Assembly: GCA_964568955.1 (NCBI GenBank)
Contig: CAZMSM010000035.1
Coordinates: forward strand, 1-22,627
DNA from: UBA1447 sp964568955
GTDB taxonomy: Bacteria; Bacillota; Clostridia; Oscillospirales; Acutalibacteraceae
Direction of reading: 5' to 3'
DNA: 22,627 nt
Part shown: one piece after another, positions 14,344 to 22,119 of the stretch
Numbering within the stretch: position 1 is the stretch's first letter
Layout: the number at the start of each line of letters is the position of its first letter
Notes under the pieces: generated by a model
What the model saw: only the letters and a program-made list of their open reading frames with translations
The model's database searches: none
Told to the model about the DNA's origin: nothing
Program-made: the position numbers and the translations under genes

Positions 14344-16227
14344 ATGGAACACGTTGCAAAACATTATCAAGTAATCGTTGTCGGCGGCGGGCACGCAGGG
14401 ATAGAAGCGGGCTTGGCGGCGGCGCGCCTGGGTTGCAGTGTTGCGGCCTTTACCATAAACCTCGACTGGATCGGTAATTTGGCTTGTAATCCGTCCATCG
14501 GCGGTACGTCTAAGGGACATTTGGTTCGAGAAATCGATGCACTCGGGGGAGAAATGGCAAAGGCGGCCGATGCAAATACCATTCAAAGCCGTATGTTGAA
14601 CCTTGGCAAGGGGCCCGCTGTGCATAGCTTGCGCGCGCAAATCGATCGACGAACATACTCTATCCGCATGAAACATGCCTTGGAATTACAGGAGAATTTG
14701 GATCTTGTCCAGACGGAAATAACACAACTAAGTCAAACACAAGATGGCGGTTGGCAAGTTAAAACAAGACTAAAAACAACCTATACCGCAAACTGTGTTA
14801 TTTTAGCCACCGGTACTTTTCTGGCGGGTAAAATTTATGTGGGGGATGTATCCTACGCAAGCGGGCCCGACGGTATGTTCCCGGCAGATGAGCTTGCGGT
14901 GTCGCTCAAAGCCCTCGGTTTACCCATGCGTCGTTTTAAAACAGGGACACCCTCACGTGTAAACCGCAGAAGTGTCGATAATTCTAAATTAGAACCACAA
15001 CCCGGTGATGAAAAAATTATATCGTTCTCCTTTGATAACGATATTCCAATAAAGAATAACGAGCTGTGTTATATTACCTATACCAACGAACAAACAAAAA
15101 AGGTGGTTATGGCTAATATTCACCGTTCGCCCCTCTACGGCGGCAAAATTGATGGTGTCGGCCCCCGTTATTGCCCAAGTCTGGAGGATAAGTTTGTCCG
15201 ATTTGGGGAAAAGGAGAGGCATCAGGTCTTTATTGAGCCGTGCGGAACGGATACGGAAGAATTATATCTGCAAGGGTTATCCTCTTCGTTGCCGGAAGAT
15301 GTGCAGATAGCTTTTTTGCAAACGATCCCCGGTTTGGAGCACGCTCAGGTCATGCGTATCGGCTACGCCATAGAATATGAGTGCGTTGACCCGCTTGCGC
15401 TTCGCCCAACACTCGAGTTTATGGATTACGAGGGGCTTTTCGGTGCCGGTCAGTTTAATGGGTCCAGTGGATATGAGGAAGCGGCGGCGCAAGGCTTGGT
15501 TGCCGGTATCAATGCGGCAAAAAAGGTGAAGAGGGACAAACTGTTGGTTTTGGATCGCGCAAGCTCCTATATCGGTACCTTGATAGATGACCTTGTCACC
15601 AAAGGATGTTCCGACCCATATAGGATGATGACGTCACGCTCCGAGTATAGATTAATTCTGCGGCAAGACAATGCTGACCGTCGATTGACCGAAATTGGGT
15701 ATCAAGTCGGTCTGATATCCGGTGAACGCTATCATAAATTTTTGAATAAAGTGAAGTTGATAGAGCAGGAACGTGAAAGAGTGCGAAAAGAAGTGATTGC
15801 CCCATCGGAGGCACTCAATGCCCTACTTGTTTCACGTGAAACATCACCGATTGAAACCGGTATTCGCCTTGAGGATTTGTTTCGCAGACCCCAACTCAAT
15901 TACGAGGCACTCAAAGCATTTGACAAAAATCGCCCCGACTTGGCAGATGATATATTCGAGCAAGTCGAAATCGATATCAAATACGAAGGTTATATCAAAC
16001 GCCAACAAGCACAAATAGACGAAATGCGCCGCTTAGAAGTAAGACCCCTTGATGAAAACCTGGATTACCAAGCAATAAGCGGCTTGCGACTGGAAGCAAA
16101 AGAAAAACTCCTTAAAATAAGACCCCTAAACGTAGGCCAAGCATCCCGAATCTCAGGCGTCAGCCCCGCAGACATTTCCGTTTTGCTTATTTGGCTTGAG
16201 AAGGAACGGGTGAACAGTAAACGTTAG
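14344..16227 (+). CDS. mnmG: tRNA uridine-5-carboxymethylaminomethyl modification enzyme MnmG (GidA)
   Basis: FAD-dependent partner of MnmE in wobble-uridine modification. The length of 627 residues is standard. The FAD dinucleotide-binding motif is VVGGGHAGIEAG (G14-G16 and on), followed by CNPSIGGTSKGHLVREIDALGG. The GidA patterns TGTFLAGKIYVG, RFKTGTPSRV and YEEAAAQGLVAGINAA are present. A GGAGG site (14325-14329) precedes the ATG. A perfect 16-bp parS sits inside the gene at 15828-15843, encoding residues VSRET (496-500) in the C-terminal helical region. The gene ends at a terminator (16252-16281). The usual next gene, rsmG (16S rRNA methyltransferase), is absent. Confidence 0.98.
   Translation: MEHVAKHYQVIVVGGGHAGIEAGLAAARLGCSVAAFTINLDWIGNLACNPSIGGTSKGHLVREIDALGGEMAKAADANTIQSRMLNLGKGPAVHSLRAQIDRRTYSIRMKHALELQENLDLVQTEITQLSQTQDGGWQVKTRLKTTYTANCVILATGTFLAGKIYVGDVSYASGPDGMFPADELAVSLKALGLPMRRFKTGTPSRVNRRSVDNSKLEPQPGDEKIISFSFDNDIPIKNNELCYITYTNEQTKKVVMANIHRSPLYGGKIDGVGPRYCPSLEDKFVRFGEKERHQVFIEPCGTDTEELYLQGLSSSLPEDVQIAFLQTIPGLEHAQVMRIGYAIEYECVDPLALRPTLEFMDYEGLFGAGQFNGSSGYEEAAAQGLVAGINAAKKVKRDKLLVLDRASSYIGTLIDDLVTKGCSDPYRMMTSRSEYRLILRQDNADRRLTEIGYQVGLISGERYHKFLNKVKLIEQERERVRKEVIAPSEALNALLVSRETSPIETGIRLEDLFRRPQLNYEALKAFDKNRPDLADDIFEQVEIDIKYEGYIKRQQAQIDEMRRLEVRPLDENLDYQAISGLRLEAKEKLLKIRPLNVGQASRISGVSPADISVLLIWLEKERVNSKR
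15828..15843. promoter_or_regulatory. parS centromere site inside mnmG
   Basis: TGTTTCACGTGAAACA is a perfect 16-bp palindrome identical to the canonical ParB-binding parS. It lies inside the mnmG coding sequence and about 1.6 kb upstream of parB. ParB would load here as a CTP-dependent clamp and spread to neighbouring DNA. Confidence 0.92.
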
Positions 16228-16251
16228 ACCGCTGATCTAAAACAAATCTAT

Positions 16252-16281
16252 AAAAAAGTCTTCCTATTTGGAAGGCTTTTT
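16252..16281 (+). terminator. Rho-independent terminator after mnmG
   Basis: GTCTTCC (16258-16264) pairs with GGAAGGC (16270-16276), including one G-T pair, around the loop TATTT. An upstream A run faces a downstream T run, so it may work in both directions. Confidence 0.8.
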
Positions 16282-16289
16282 CGTTCGCG

Positions 16290-16440
16290 TATTTGTAGGG
16301 AACGACCCCTGTGTCGTTCCGATGGCGAGAGACCTCTGTGTCTGTGCGCAGACACCTCTCCTGTTGCAGGAGAGGCAAGGAAGAGGGCTTTTTTAGGCTC
16401 CTTTTCCAAAGGAGCTGTCACCGCAGTGACTGAGGATTAA
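16290..16440. repeat. Array of short hairpins resembling dispersed clostridial intergenic repeats
   Basis: In the 369-bp gene-free stretch between mnmG and parA there is a run of inverted repeats. GGAACGAC/GTCGTTCC occupies 16299-16320. TGTCTG/CAGACA occupies 16339-16354. CCTCTCCTG/CAGGAGAGG, a perfect 9-bp stem, occupies 16355-16375. GCTCCTTT/AAAGGAGC occupies 16397-16415. GTCAC/GTGAC occupies 16417-16430. No open reading frame of credible quality covers it. From memory, GTCGTTCC-type and GGAGCTGTCA...TGACTGAGG-type units recur between genes in gut Clostridia, so this is probably one or two fused dispersed repeat elements. Copy number cannot be checked here. Confidence 0.7.
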
Positions 16441-16473
16441 ACCTTCAAGGCAGACGCCGGTTTGCACGGGAAA

Positions 16474-16489
16474 TGTTTCACGTGAAACA
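16474..16489. promoter_or_regulatory. parS centromere site upstream of parA
   Basis: A second perfect TGTTTCACGTGAAACA. With flanking bases the palindrome extends to 20 bp (16472-16491). It lies 27 bp upstream of the parA -35 element, so ParB bound here could also affect parAB transcription. Confidence 0.93.
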
Positions 16490-16516
16490 TTCTCTCTAAA
16501 ACATGCAGATTTTTCT

Positions 16517-16544
16517 TTGATTATTCCCCTTTCTATGATATAAT
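16517..16544 (+). promoter_or_regulatory. Promoter of parA-parB
   Basis: TTGATT (16517-16522) and a perfect extended -10 TGATATAAT (TATAAT at 16539-16544) are separated by 16 bp. The start codon of parA is 52 bp further on. Confidence 0.65.
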
Positions 16545-16596
16545 CCCAACAAGAGAGACATATTGCCATCTAACTGAACCAAAAGGAGAGAAAAGC

Positions 16597-17367
16597 GTGG
16601 GAAAAACAGTAGCCATCGTCAATCAAAAGGGCGGTGTTGGCAAAACCACCACCGCCGTAAACTTAGCCGCCGCTTTGGGGTCGAAGGGGTATAAAGTTCT
16701 GCTTGCCGATATTGACCCCCAAGGCAACTCCACAAGCGGAATGGGCATAAACAAGCGAGAACTCAAAAAATCCGTCTATGACGTGCTGATTAACAGTGCT
16801 CCAATAGAGCAAGTTATTCTTCAAAGTGAGTTTCAAAACGTGTGGATTTTACCGTCGAGCATGAACCTTGCCGGGGCAGAATTAGAGCTCAGCGGCTTAG
16901 ACAGACGCGAATCCCGCCTGAAAATCGCTTTAGCACCCGTGAAAAACAGTTTTGACTTTATATTTTTGGATTGTCCGCCGTCGCTCGGACTCATTACCTT
17001 AAACTCTTTATGCGCTGCGGACACCTTTTTTGTGCCGATTCAGTGCGAGTTTTATGCCTTGGAAGGGCTGTCGCAGCTCATTTCGACCGTCAGGCAAGTA
17101 AAAAGGATGTACAACCCCCTCATTGAATTGGAGGGTGTTCTCTTTACCATGTTCGACGGGCGGCTCAATTTGACCAATCAGGTGGTGGCCGACGCAAAAA
17201 GATTTTTCCCGAAAAAGGTATATTCGGCAGTTATCCCCCGCAATGTCAGGCTTTCCGAGGCGCCGAGCTTTGGTCAGCCCGTTATGTATTACGATAAAAG
17301 CTCCAAGGGCAGCCAGTCTTATGATGCGGTTGCAGAGGAATTTTTAAGAATGAACGGCAAGAAATAG
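16597..17367 (+). CDS. parA: Chromosome partitioning ATPase ParA (Soj)
   Basis: DNA-binding ATPase that works with ParB-parS complexes to segregate origins and, in Firmicutes, to influence DnaA. The 256-residue length is typical. The deviant Walker A is QKGGVGKTT, with signature K11 and K16. It is followed by VLLADIDPQGNSTSGMG (Walker A'), FIFLDCPPSLGLITLN (Walker B) and the C-terminal VIPRNVRLSEAPSFGQP, a Soj hallmark. It lacks an N-terminal helix-turn-helix, so it is of the chromosomal type. The GTG start at 16597 is supported by AAAGGAG (16582-16588). parB follows 36 bp later in the same unit. Confidence 0.97.
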   Translation: MGKTVAIVNQKGGVGKTTTAVNLAAALGSKGYKVLLADIDPQGNSTSGMGINKRELKKSVYDVLINSAPIEQVILQSEFQNVWILPSSMNLAGAELELSGLDRRESRLKIALAPVKNSFDFIFLDCPPSLGLITLNSLCAADTFFVPIQCEFYALEGLSQLISTVRQVKRMYNPLIELEGVLFTMFDGRLNLTNQVVADAKRFFPKKVYSAVIPRNVRLSEAPSFGQPVMYYDKSSKGSQSYDAVAEEFLRMNGKK

Positions 17368-17403
17368 ACTAGACAGAGTAAATCAGACGAAAGGGTGAAC
17401 ACG

Positions 17404-18276
17404 ATGGCAGCGAAAAAAGGTGGTCTGGGGCGTGGGTTGGATGCTTTGTTTGCAGATAACGCTGTGGAAGACGGCGGTTCTTCCGGCGCAGTCAAACTTA
17501 AACTGATGGATATTGAACCAAACAGGGACCAGCCGCGCAAAAACTTTGATGAGGATGCCCTGAGTGAATTGGCACAAAGTATAGCCGAACACGGCATTAT
17601 TCAGCCGATACTGGTGCGCCCCCTCGCGGACGGCGGCTATCAGCTGGTAGCCGGTGAGCGACGGTGGCGGGCGGCAAGGCTTGCGGGCCTAACGGAAGTC
17701 CCCGTGGTTATACGGGAATTGACCGAGGATGAGGTCATCGTGCTGTCCCTGATAGAAAATCTACAGCGCGAAGACTTAAATCCGATTGAGGAAGCGATGG
17801 GCTTTCAAAAATTGATGGAAACCTTCCATGTGTCGCAAGAACAAGCGGCGGAAAAAGCAGGCAAATCGAGGCCCGCAATTGCAAATTCCCTGCGGCTGCT
17901 CAAATTACCGGCCCCCATCATCGATTATGTATCGCAAGGCAAAATTTCAGCCGGTCACGGTCGTTCTCTTCTGGCTTTTGAAGAGGAAGAGGATATGCTT
18001 GAAACGGCAAAGCTGATTATTCGTAAAGGGATATCTGTGCGAGAGGTCGAGCGACTGGCCAAAGCGGCAGCTAGGAACAAATCAAAAAAAAGCAAAGAGA
18101 AAGCGCGCCGTGAACCCTATTTCGACGAGGTTGAACTGGCCTTAACAAACGCTCTGGGGCGCAAAGTCAAAGTCACCCTACAAAGCGGCAAGGCATCCGG
18201 CACGCTGGAAATTGATTTTAATGATAAAGACGATTTGACAGCCTTAGCGCGAGCCCTTCACGCATTTGAAGATTAA
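17404..18276 (+). CDS. parB: Chromosome partitioning protein ParB (Spo0J)
   Basis: CTP-dependent DNA clamp that loads at parS and spreads. The 290-residue protein begins AAKKGGLGRGLDALF, the segment by which ParB stimulates ParA, then has the N-terminal CTPase domain with GERRWRAAR (G84-R92) and EDEVIVLSLIENLQREDLNP. A helix-turn-helix parS-reading domain follows (about residues 125-160), then a basic linker (KSKKSKEKARR) and a C-terminal dimerisation domain. The ATG at 17404 is preferred over an in-frame GTG at 17395 because AAAGGG (17390-17395) overlaps that GTG and is well spaced from the ATG. Two perfect parS sites lie 1.6 kb or less upstream. Confidence 0.96.
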   Translation: MAAKKGGLGRGLDALFADNAVEDGGSSGAVKLKLMDIEPNRDQPRKNFDEDALSELAQSIAEHGIIQPILVRPLADGGYQLVAGERRWRAARLAGLTEVPVVIRELTEDEVIVLSLIENLQREDLNPIEEAMGFQKLMETFHVSQEQAAEKAGKSRPAIANSLRLLKLPAPIIDYVSQGKISAGHGRSLLAFEEEEDMLETAKLIIRKGISVREVERLAKAAARNKSKKSKEKARREPYFDEVELALTNALGRKVKVTLQSGKASGTLEIDFNDKDDLTALARALHAFED

Positions 18277-18342
18277 CCTATGATTCGTAATTAGAATAAA
18301 AATAGGAACCCCATATAAAATGAATTCGTAAGGAGAATAATT

Positions 18343-19611
18343 ATGCTCGACATCAAATTAATAAGAGATAATCCGGACAAAGTGAAGGTAGCCATGCGCT
18401 CACGCAATAAAGATATGGACGCGCTCGTTGACGAGGTGCTGGCAATCGATGTCAAGCGGCGGGAATTGATGACTGCCACGGACGATATGAAGCGCGAGCA
18501 AAACACCGCAAGCCGTGATATTCCGCGGATAAAGAAGGAAGGCGGCGATATCGGCGTCATTATGACCAAAATGAATAAGATAAAAGAGAGCATAAAGAAC
18601 AACGATGCCACCCTTGCAGAGCTTGAGAGCAAGCAACAGCTTATTATGTTTGAGTTCCCCAATCTTCCGCACGAAAGCGTGCCTGTGGGTAAGGACGAAA
18701 GTGAAAATATAGAAGTACGCCGTTGGGGTGAGCCTAGAGTGTTCGATTTTGATGCCAAACCACACTGGGAGTTGGGGGCAACCCTTGGTATTTTAGACCC
18801 GGAAACAGCCGCAAAAGTGACCGGTGCGCGTTTTCACTTTTACAAAGGAGCCGGGGCAAAACTGGAGCGTGCGATTGTCAACTTTTTTCTCAATACCCAC
18901 GGTGACAACGGTTATATGGAAATTTTCCCACCGTTTATGGTCAACCGCGCATCCATGACCGCTACGGGTCAGTTGCCGAAGTTCGAAGAGGATGCCTTTA
19001 AAACCAACAACGATTACTTTTTAATACCGACTGCCGAGGTACCCGTAACCAATATGCATCGGGACGAAATCTTGGACGGGGCTTTACTGCCTATCAAGTA
19101 TTGCGCGTATTCCGCTTGCTTCCGCGCGGAGGCGGGCAGCGCCGGTAGGGACACACGCGGGCTTATCCGTCAGCATCAATTCAACAAAGTTGAACTGGTT
19201 AAATTCGCCCTGCCCGAGTCCTCTTATGACGAATTAGAGAGCCTGACCCGTGACGCGGAAAGGGTTTTGCAACTTTTGGGGCTACCGTATCGGGTTGTTG
19301 CACTGAGCACGGGTGACCTTGGGTTCTCATCCGCTAAAACATATGATATTGAAGTTTGGATGCCTTCCTACGGGCGGTATGTGGAAATTTCATCTTGCTC
19401 AAACTTTGAAGACTTTCAAGCGCGCCGCGCTGCGATTCGCTTTAAAGGGGACAAAAAAGACAAGGCCCGCCTTGTGCATACGCTTAACGGTTCCGGCGTG
19501 GCCGCCGGGCGCACCACCGCCGCGATTTTGGAAAACTGTCAAAACGCCGATGGCAGTGTGACGGTTCCTAAAGTGTTGCAAAGCTTCATGGCGCTTGACA
19601 TTATCCGCTAA
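18343..19611 (+). CDS. serS: Seryl-tRNA synthetase
   Basis: Class II synthetase that charges tRNA-Ser (and tRNA-Sec where present). The 422-residue length is standard. The N-terminal long coiled-coil arm (about 30-105) contacts the tRNA long variable arm. Motif 2 appears as FRAEAGSAGRDTRGLIRQHQF (from F260), and motif 3 as NGSGVAAGRTTAAILEN (N382 to R390 and beyond). The N-terminus MLDIKLIRDNPDKVK is classic. AAGGAG (18330-18335) precedes the ATG. The 66-bp gap after parB is too short for a T-box leader. No terminator is apparent after serS, so read-through into the GH31 gene is possible. Confidence 0.98.
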   Translation: MLDIKLIRDNPDKVKVAMRSRNKDMDALVDEVLAIDVKRRELMTATDDMKREQNTASRDIPRIKKEGGDIGVIMTKMNKIKESIKNNDATLAELESKQQLIMFEFPNLPHESVPVGKDESENIEVRRWGEPRVFDFDAKPHWELGATLGILDPETAAKVTGARFHFYKGAGAKLERAIVNFFLNTHGDNGYMEIFPPFMVNRASMTATGQLPKFEEDAFKTNNDYFLIPTAEVPVTNMHRDEILDGALLPIKYCAYSACFRAEAGSAGRDTRGLIRQHQFNKVELVKFALPESSYDELESLTRDAERVLQLLGLPYRVVALSTGDLGFSSAKTYDIEVWMPSYGRYVEISSCSNFEDFQARRAAIRFKGDKKDKARLVHTLNGSGVAAGRTTAAILENCQNADGSVTVPKVLQSFMALDIIR

Positions 19612-19663
19612 TTCTGACCAAGAGCCCGACATTTATCCGAATTTTTTTTGATGGAGGAGAAGG

Positions 19664-22096
19664 GTGTTAAAAAAATCTCTGACAGTTAAAACAAACGGCA
19701 CAGGCCATGCCGCGAATGTAATACAAGGGGACGGCTGGCGAATTACCGTTATTACGCCTCGCCTTTTTCGCGTTGAAACGCAAGAGGACAGCCTTTTTGA
19801 AGACAGCCCGACCCAAAGCATCTGGTACCGCAATTTGGGCCCGGTGGATTATGATGTCTTTGAAGACGACAAGGAGCTGATTGTCGTCACCGAAGCCTTG
19901 GAATTTGTATTTGACAAGTCAAAAAACAAAGCGAAATTTGTAAAATTCCAGCAAACCGGGCTGAGTGTGAAATGTGATAACAAAAAGAACCTAAAAGGCA
20001 CCAGAAGAACGCTGGATAACACCTTTGGTCCGGTCAAACTCGGTGACGGTTTGCTCGCCCAAGACGGTGTTGCCGTTTATGACGACAGCAAGTCGCTTTT
20101 GATTGCGGACACAGGGGAAATAATCCCGCGCGCTAACAAAGGGTACGACCTGTATGTGTTTGCCTACGGCAGGGACTATCGGCAGTGCATTCGTGATTTT
20201 TATTTAATCGCCGGCCCTGTTCCCCTGGTACCCCGCTATGCCTTGGGTGTGTGGTGGAGCCGTTACAGGGCCTACACCCAGCGCGAGTATTTGGCCCTGA
20301 TGCAGCAGTTTGAGGATGAGGATATTCCGATTACCGTTGCGACAGTCGATATGGACTGGCACTGGACGGATTTGAACGCCCGTTTCGGCACAAAGTACCG
20401 CGCCAAGCCCATGATGGACAACCCCTGTACAGGTGGCTGGACAGGCTTTAGTTGGAATACGGATTTATTCCCGGATTACCGCAGTTTTTTGGAGCAGTTA
20501 CATGCAAAAAATCTCAAAGTAACGCTTAATCTGCACCCGGCTGACGGTATTCGTTTTTTTGAAACGATGTACGAGGAAATGGCTCAGCGCATGGGGATTG
20601 ACCCCGCCACAAAACAGGCCATTTCTTTTTCCGCCGGCAACACAGAGTTTTGGAACAATTATTTCGATGTGGTGCTCAAACCCTACGAAAATGACGGTGT
20701 CGATTTTTGGTGGATTGACTGGCAACAGGGCAAAAAATCAAATGTAAAAGGGCTTGACCCGCTTTGGGCGCTCAACCACTATCACTTTTTGGACAATGCC
20801 GAAGACGGACGTCTTCCCTTGATTCTATCAAGGTACGCGGGGGCGGGTAGCCATCGCTATCCCTTGGGTTTTTCCGGCGATGCCATGATCAACTGGGGCG
20901 TACTTGGTTTTCAGCCGTATTTTACATCCACCGCATCGAACATCGGCTATACCTGGTGGAGTCACGACATCGGTGGGCACTACCTTGGCAAACGAGACGA
21001 TGAATTGTACGCCCGTTGGCTGCAATACGGTGTTTTTTCACCGGTGATGCGCTTACATTCCACAACAAGCGACCTGCTCGGCAAGGAACCCTGGCATTAC
21101 CCTGCACCCATTGGTGAAATAGCCAAACAACAGCTGATTTTTAGGCACAAACTCATCCCATACCTCTACACAATGAACTTCAGGACCCACAGAAAAGGGC
21201 TGGCGCTGGTTGAACCGGTGTATTACACTTACCCCGAAAACCCCGATAGTTATAAAATAAAAAATGCATATATGTTCGGCAGTCGCTTGCTGGTTACGCC
21301 CATAACCACCAAGACGGATAAAAAGCTGAACCTAGCAAGCGTGCGGGCATGGATACCGCCGGGGCGCTGGACGGACATTTTTACGGGCGAAATTTATAAG
21401 GGTGAGGGCTTTATGACGCTTTACAGGGATATGGCGTCTATACCGGTTTTGGCAAAGCAAGGTTCGGTCATCCCATTATCGGCTGATGAAGGCAACACCA
21501 CTGAAAACCCTGTAAACCTGCTGCTTTGGGTCTTCCGTGGCAATGGCAGTTTTGAGCTGTACGAGGACAGCGGGCGCGTTGATTATGATAACACCAACGC
21601 ACGGACAAAGTTTGAAGTAAGCGAAGCGGAAATTTTAACCTTAACCATACACCCGGCAACGGGTGACCCCAATGTTTTACCCCCGGCAAGAAATTATTCG
21701 ATTGTCTTTAAAGACATCGTCAAGGTAGAAGCACTGCGGGTATTGGTCAACAATAAATTGAGTGAAGATTTTATTTGCGAAGGGGATAATCCCGGAGAAA
21801 AACCCTTTGAAATCGAGCTGAAAAATGTCAGCGCAGGTGCCGCCATTCGCATAGAGATTACCGGCTATCAAATCAAAGAAAATCCCCCCGTAAAAGAAAA
21901 AATCATCGATATTTTTTCACGCTGGCAAGCAGGGAATTTCCACAAAGCATTGTTTTACAATCGGGTCCGACTTATAGAAGAAGAACACATCTGCCGAAGG
22001 AAAATAAAAAGAATGTTACTGCCGCGAAGCGTAAAAAAAGCATTGCTCAACTGTTTTGAAAAAGACGAAAAACCGACATCGTCGGCAATAAAATAA
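19664..22096 (+). CDS. Glycoside hydrolase family 31 protein (alpha-glucosidase/alpha-xylosidase type)
   Basis: Retaining GH31 enzyme that removes alpha-linked sugar units. The 810-residue protein has an N-terminal beta-sandwich (about 1-195) and a TIM barrel starting near RYALGVWWSRYRAYTQREY. The likely nucleophile D352 is in FWWIDWQQG, and the likely acid/base D435 is in WSHDIGGHYLG, followed by RWLQYGVFSPVMRLHS. C-terminal beta domains come next (GRWTDIFTGE, GSFELYEDSG). WIDWQQG replaces the more common WxDMNE, which marks a distinct GH31 subgroup. A helical, basic tail follows (about 730-810). There is no signal peptide, so it should be cytoplasmic. The start is GTG at 19664 with a GGAGGAGAAGG site. 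The substrate is not readable. The GH16 gene starts 23 bp downstream. Confidence 0.93.
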   Translation: MLKKSLTVKTNGTGHAANVIQGDGWRITVITPRLFRVETQEDSLFEDSPTQSIWYRNLGPVDYDVFEDDKELIVVTEALEFVFDKSKNKAKFVKFQQTGLSVKCDNKKNLKGTRRTLDNTFGPVKLGDGLLAQDGVAVYDDSKSLLIADTGEIIPRANKGYDLYVFAYGRDYRQCIRDFYLIAGPVPLVPRYALGVWWSRYRAYTQREYLALMQQFEDEDIPITVATVDMDWHWTDLNARFGTKYRAKPMMDNPCTGGWTGFSWNTDLFPDYRSFLEQLHAKNLKVTLNLHPADGIRFFETMYEEMAQRMGIDPATKQAISFSAGNTEFWNNYFDVVLKPYENDGVDFWWIDWQQGKKSNVKGLDPLWALNHYHFLDNAEDGRLPLILSRYAGAGSHRYPLGFSGDAMINWGVLGFQPYFTSTASNIGYTWWSHDIGGHYLGKRDDELYARWLQYGVFSPVMRLHSTTSDLLGKEPWHYPAPIGEIAKQQLIFRHKLIPYLYTMNFRTHRKGLALVEPVYYTYPENPDSYKIKNAYMFGSRLLVTPITTKTDKKLNLASVRAWIPPGRWTDIFTGEIYKGEGFMTLYRDMASIPVLAKQGSVIPLSADEGNTTENPVNLLLWVFRGNGSFELYEDSGRVDYDNTNARTKFEVSEAEILTLTIHPATGDPNVLPPARNYSIVFKDIVKVEALRVLVNNKLSEDFICEGDNPGEKPFEIELKNVSAGAAIRIEITGYQIKENPPVKEKIIDIFSRWQAGNFHKALFYNRVRLIEEEHICRRKIKRMLLPRSVKKALLNCFEKDEKPTSSAIK

Positions 22097-22119
22097 AACA
22101 GAATAAAGGGAGTGTAGTT

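Noticed and set aside
16228..16596. Small protein gene between mnmG and parA
   Set aside because: The only frames present are short, lack ribosome binding sites and run through the hairpin repeats and terminator.
18277..18342. Possible T-box leader before serS
   Set aside because: The 66-bp gap is far too short for a T-box, and no specifier or antiterminator structure is present.
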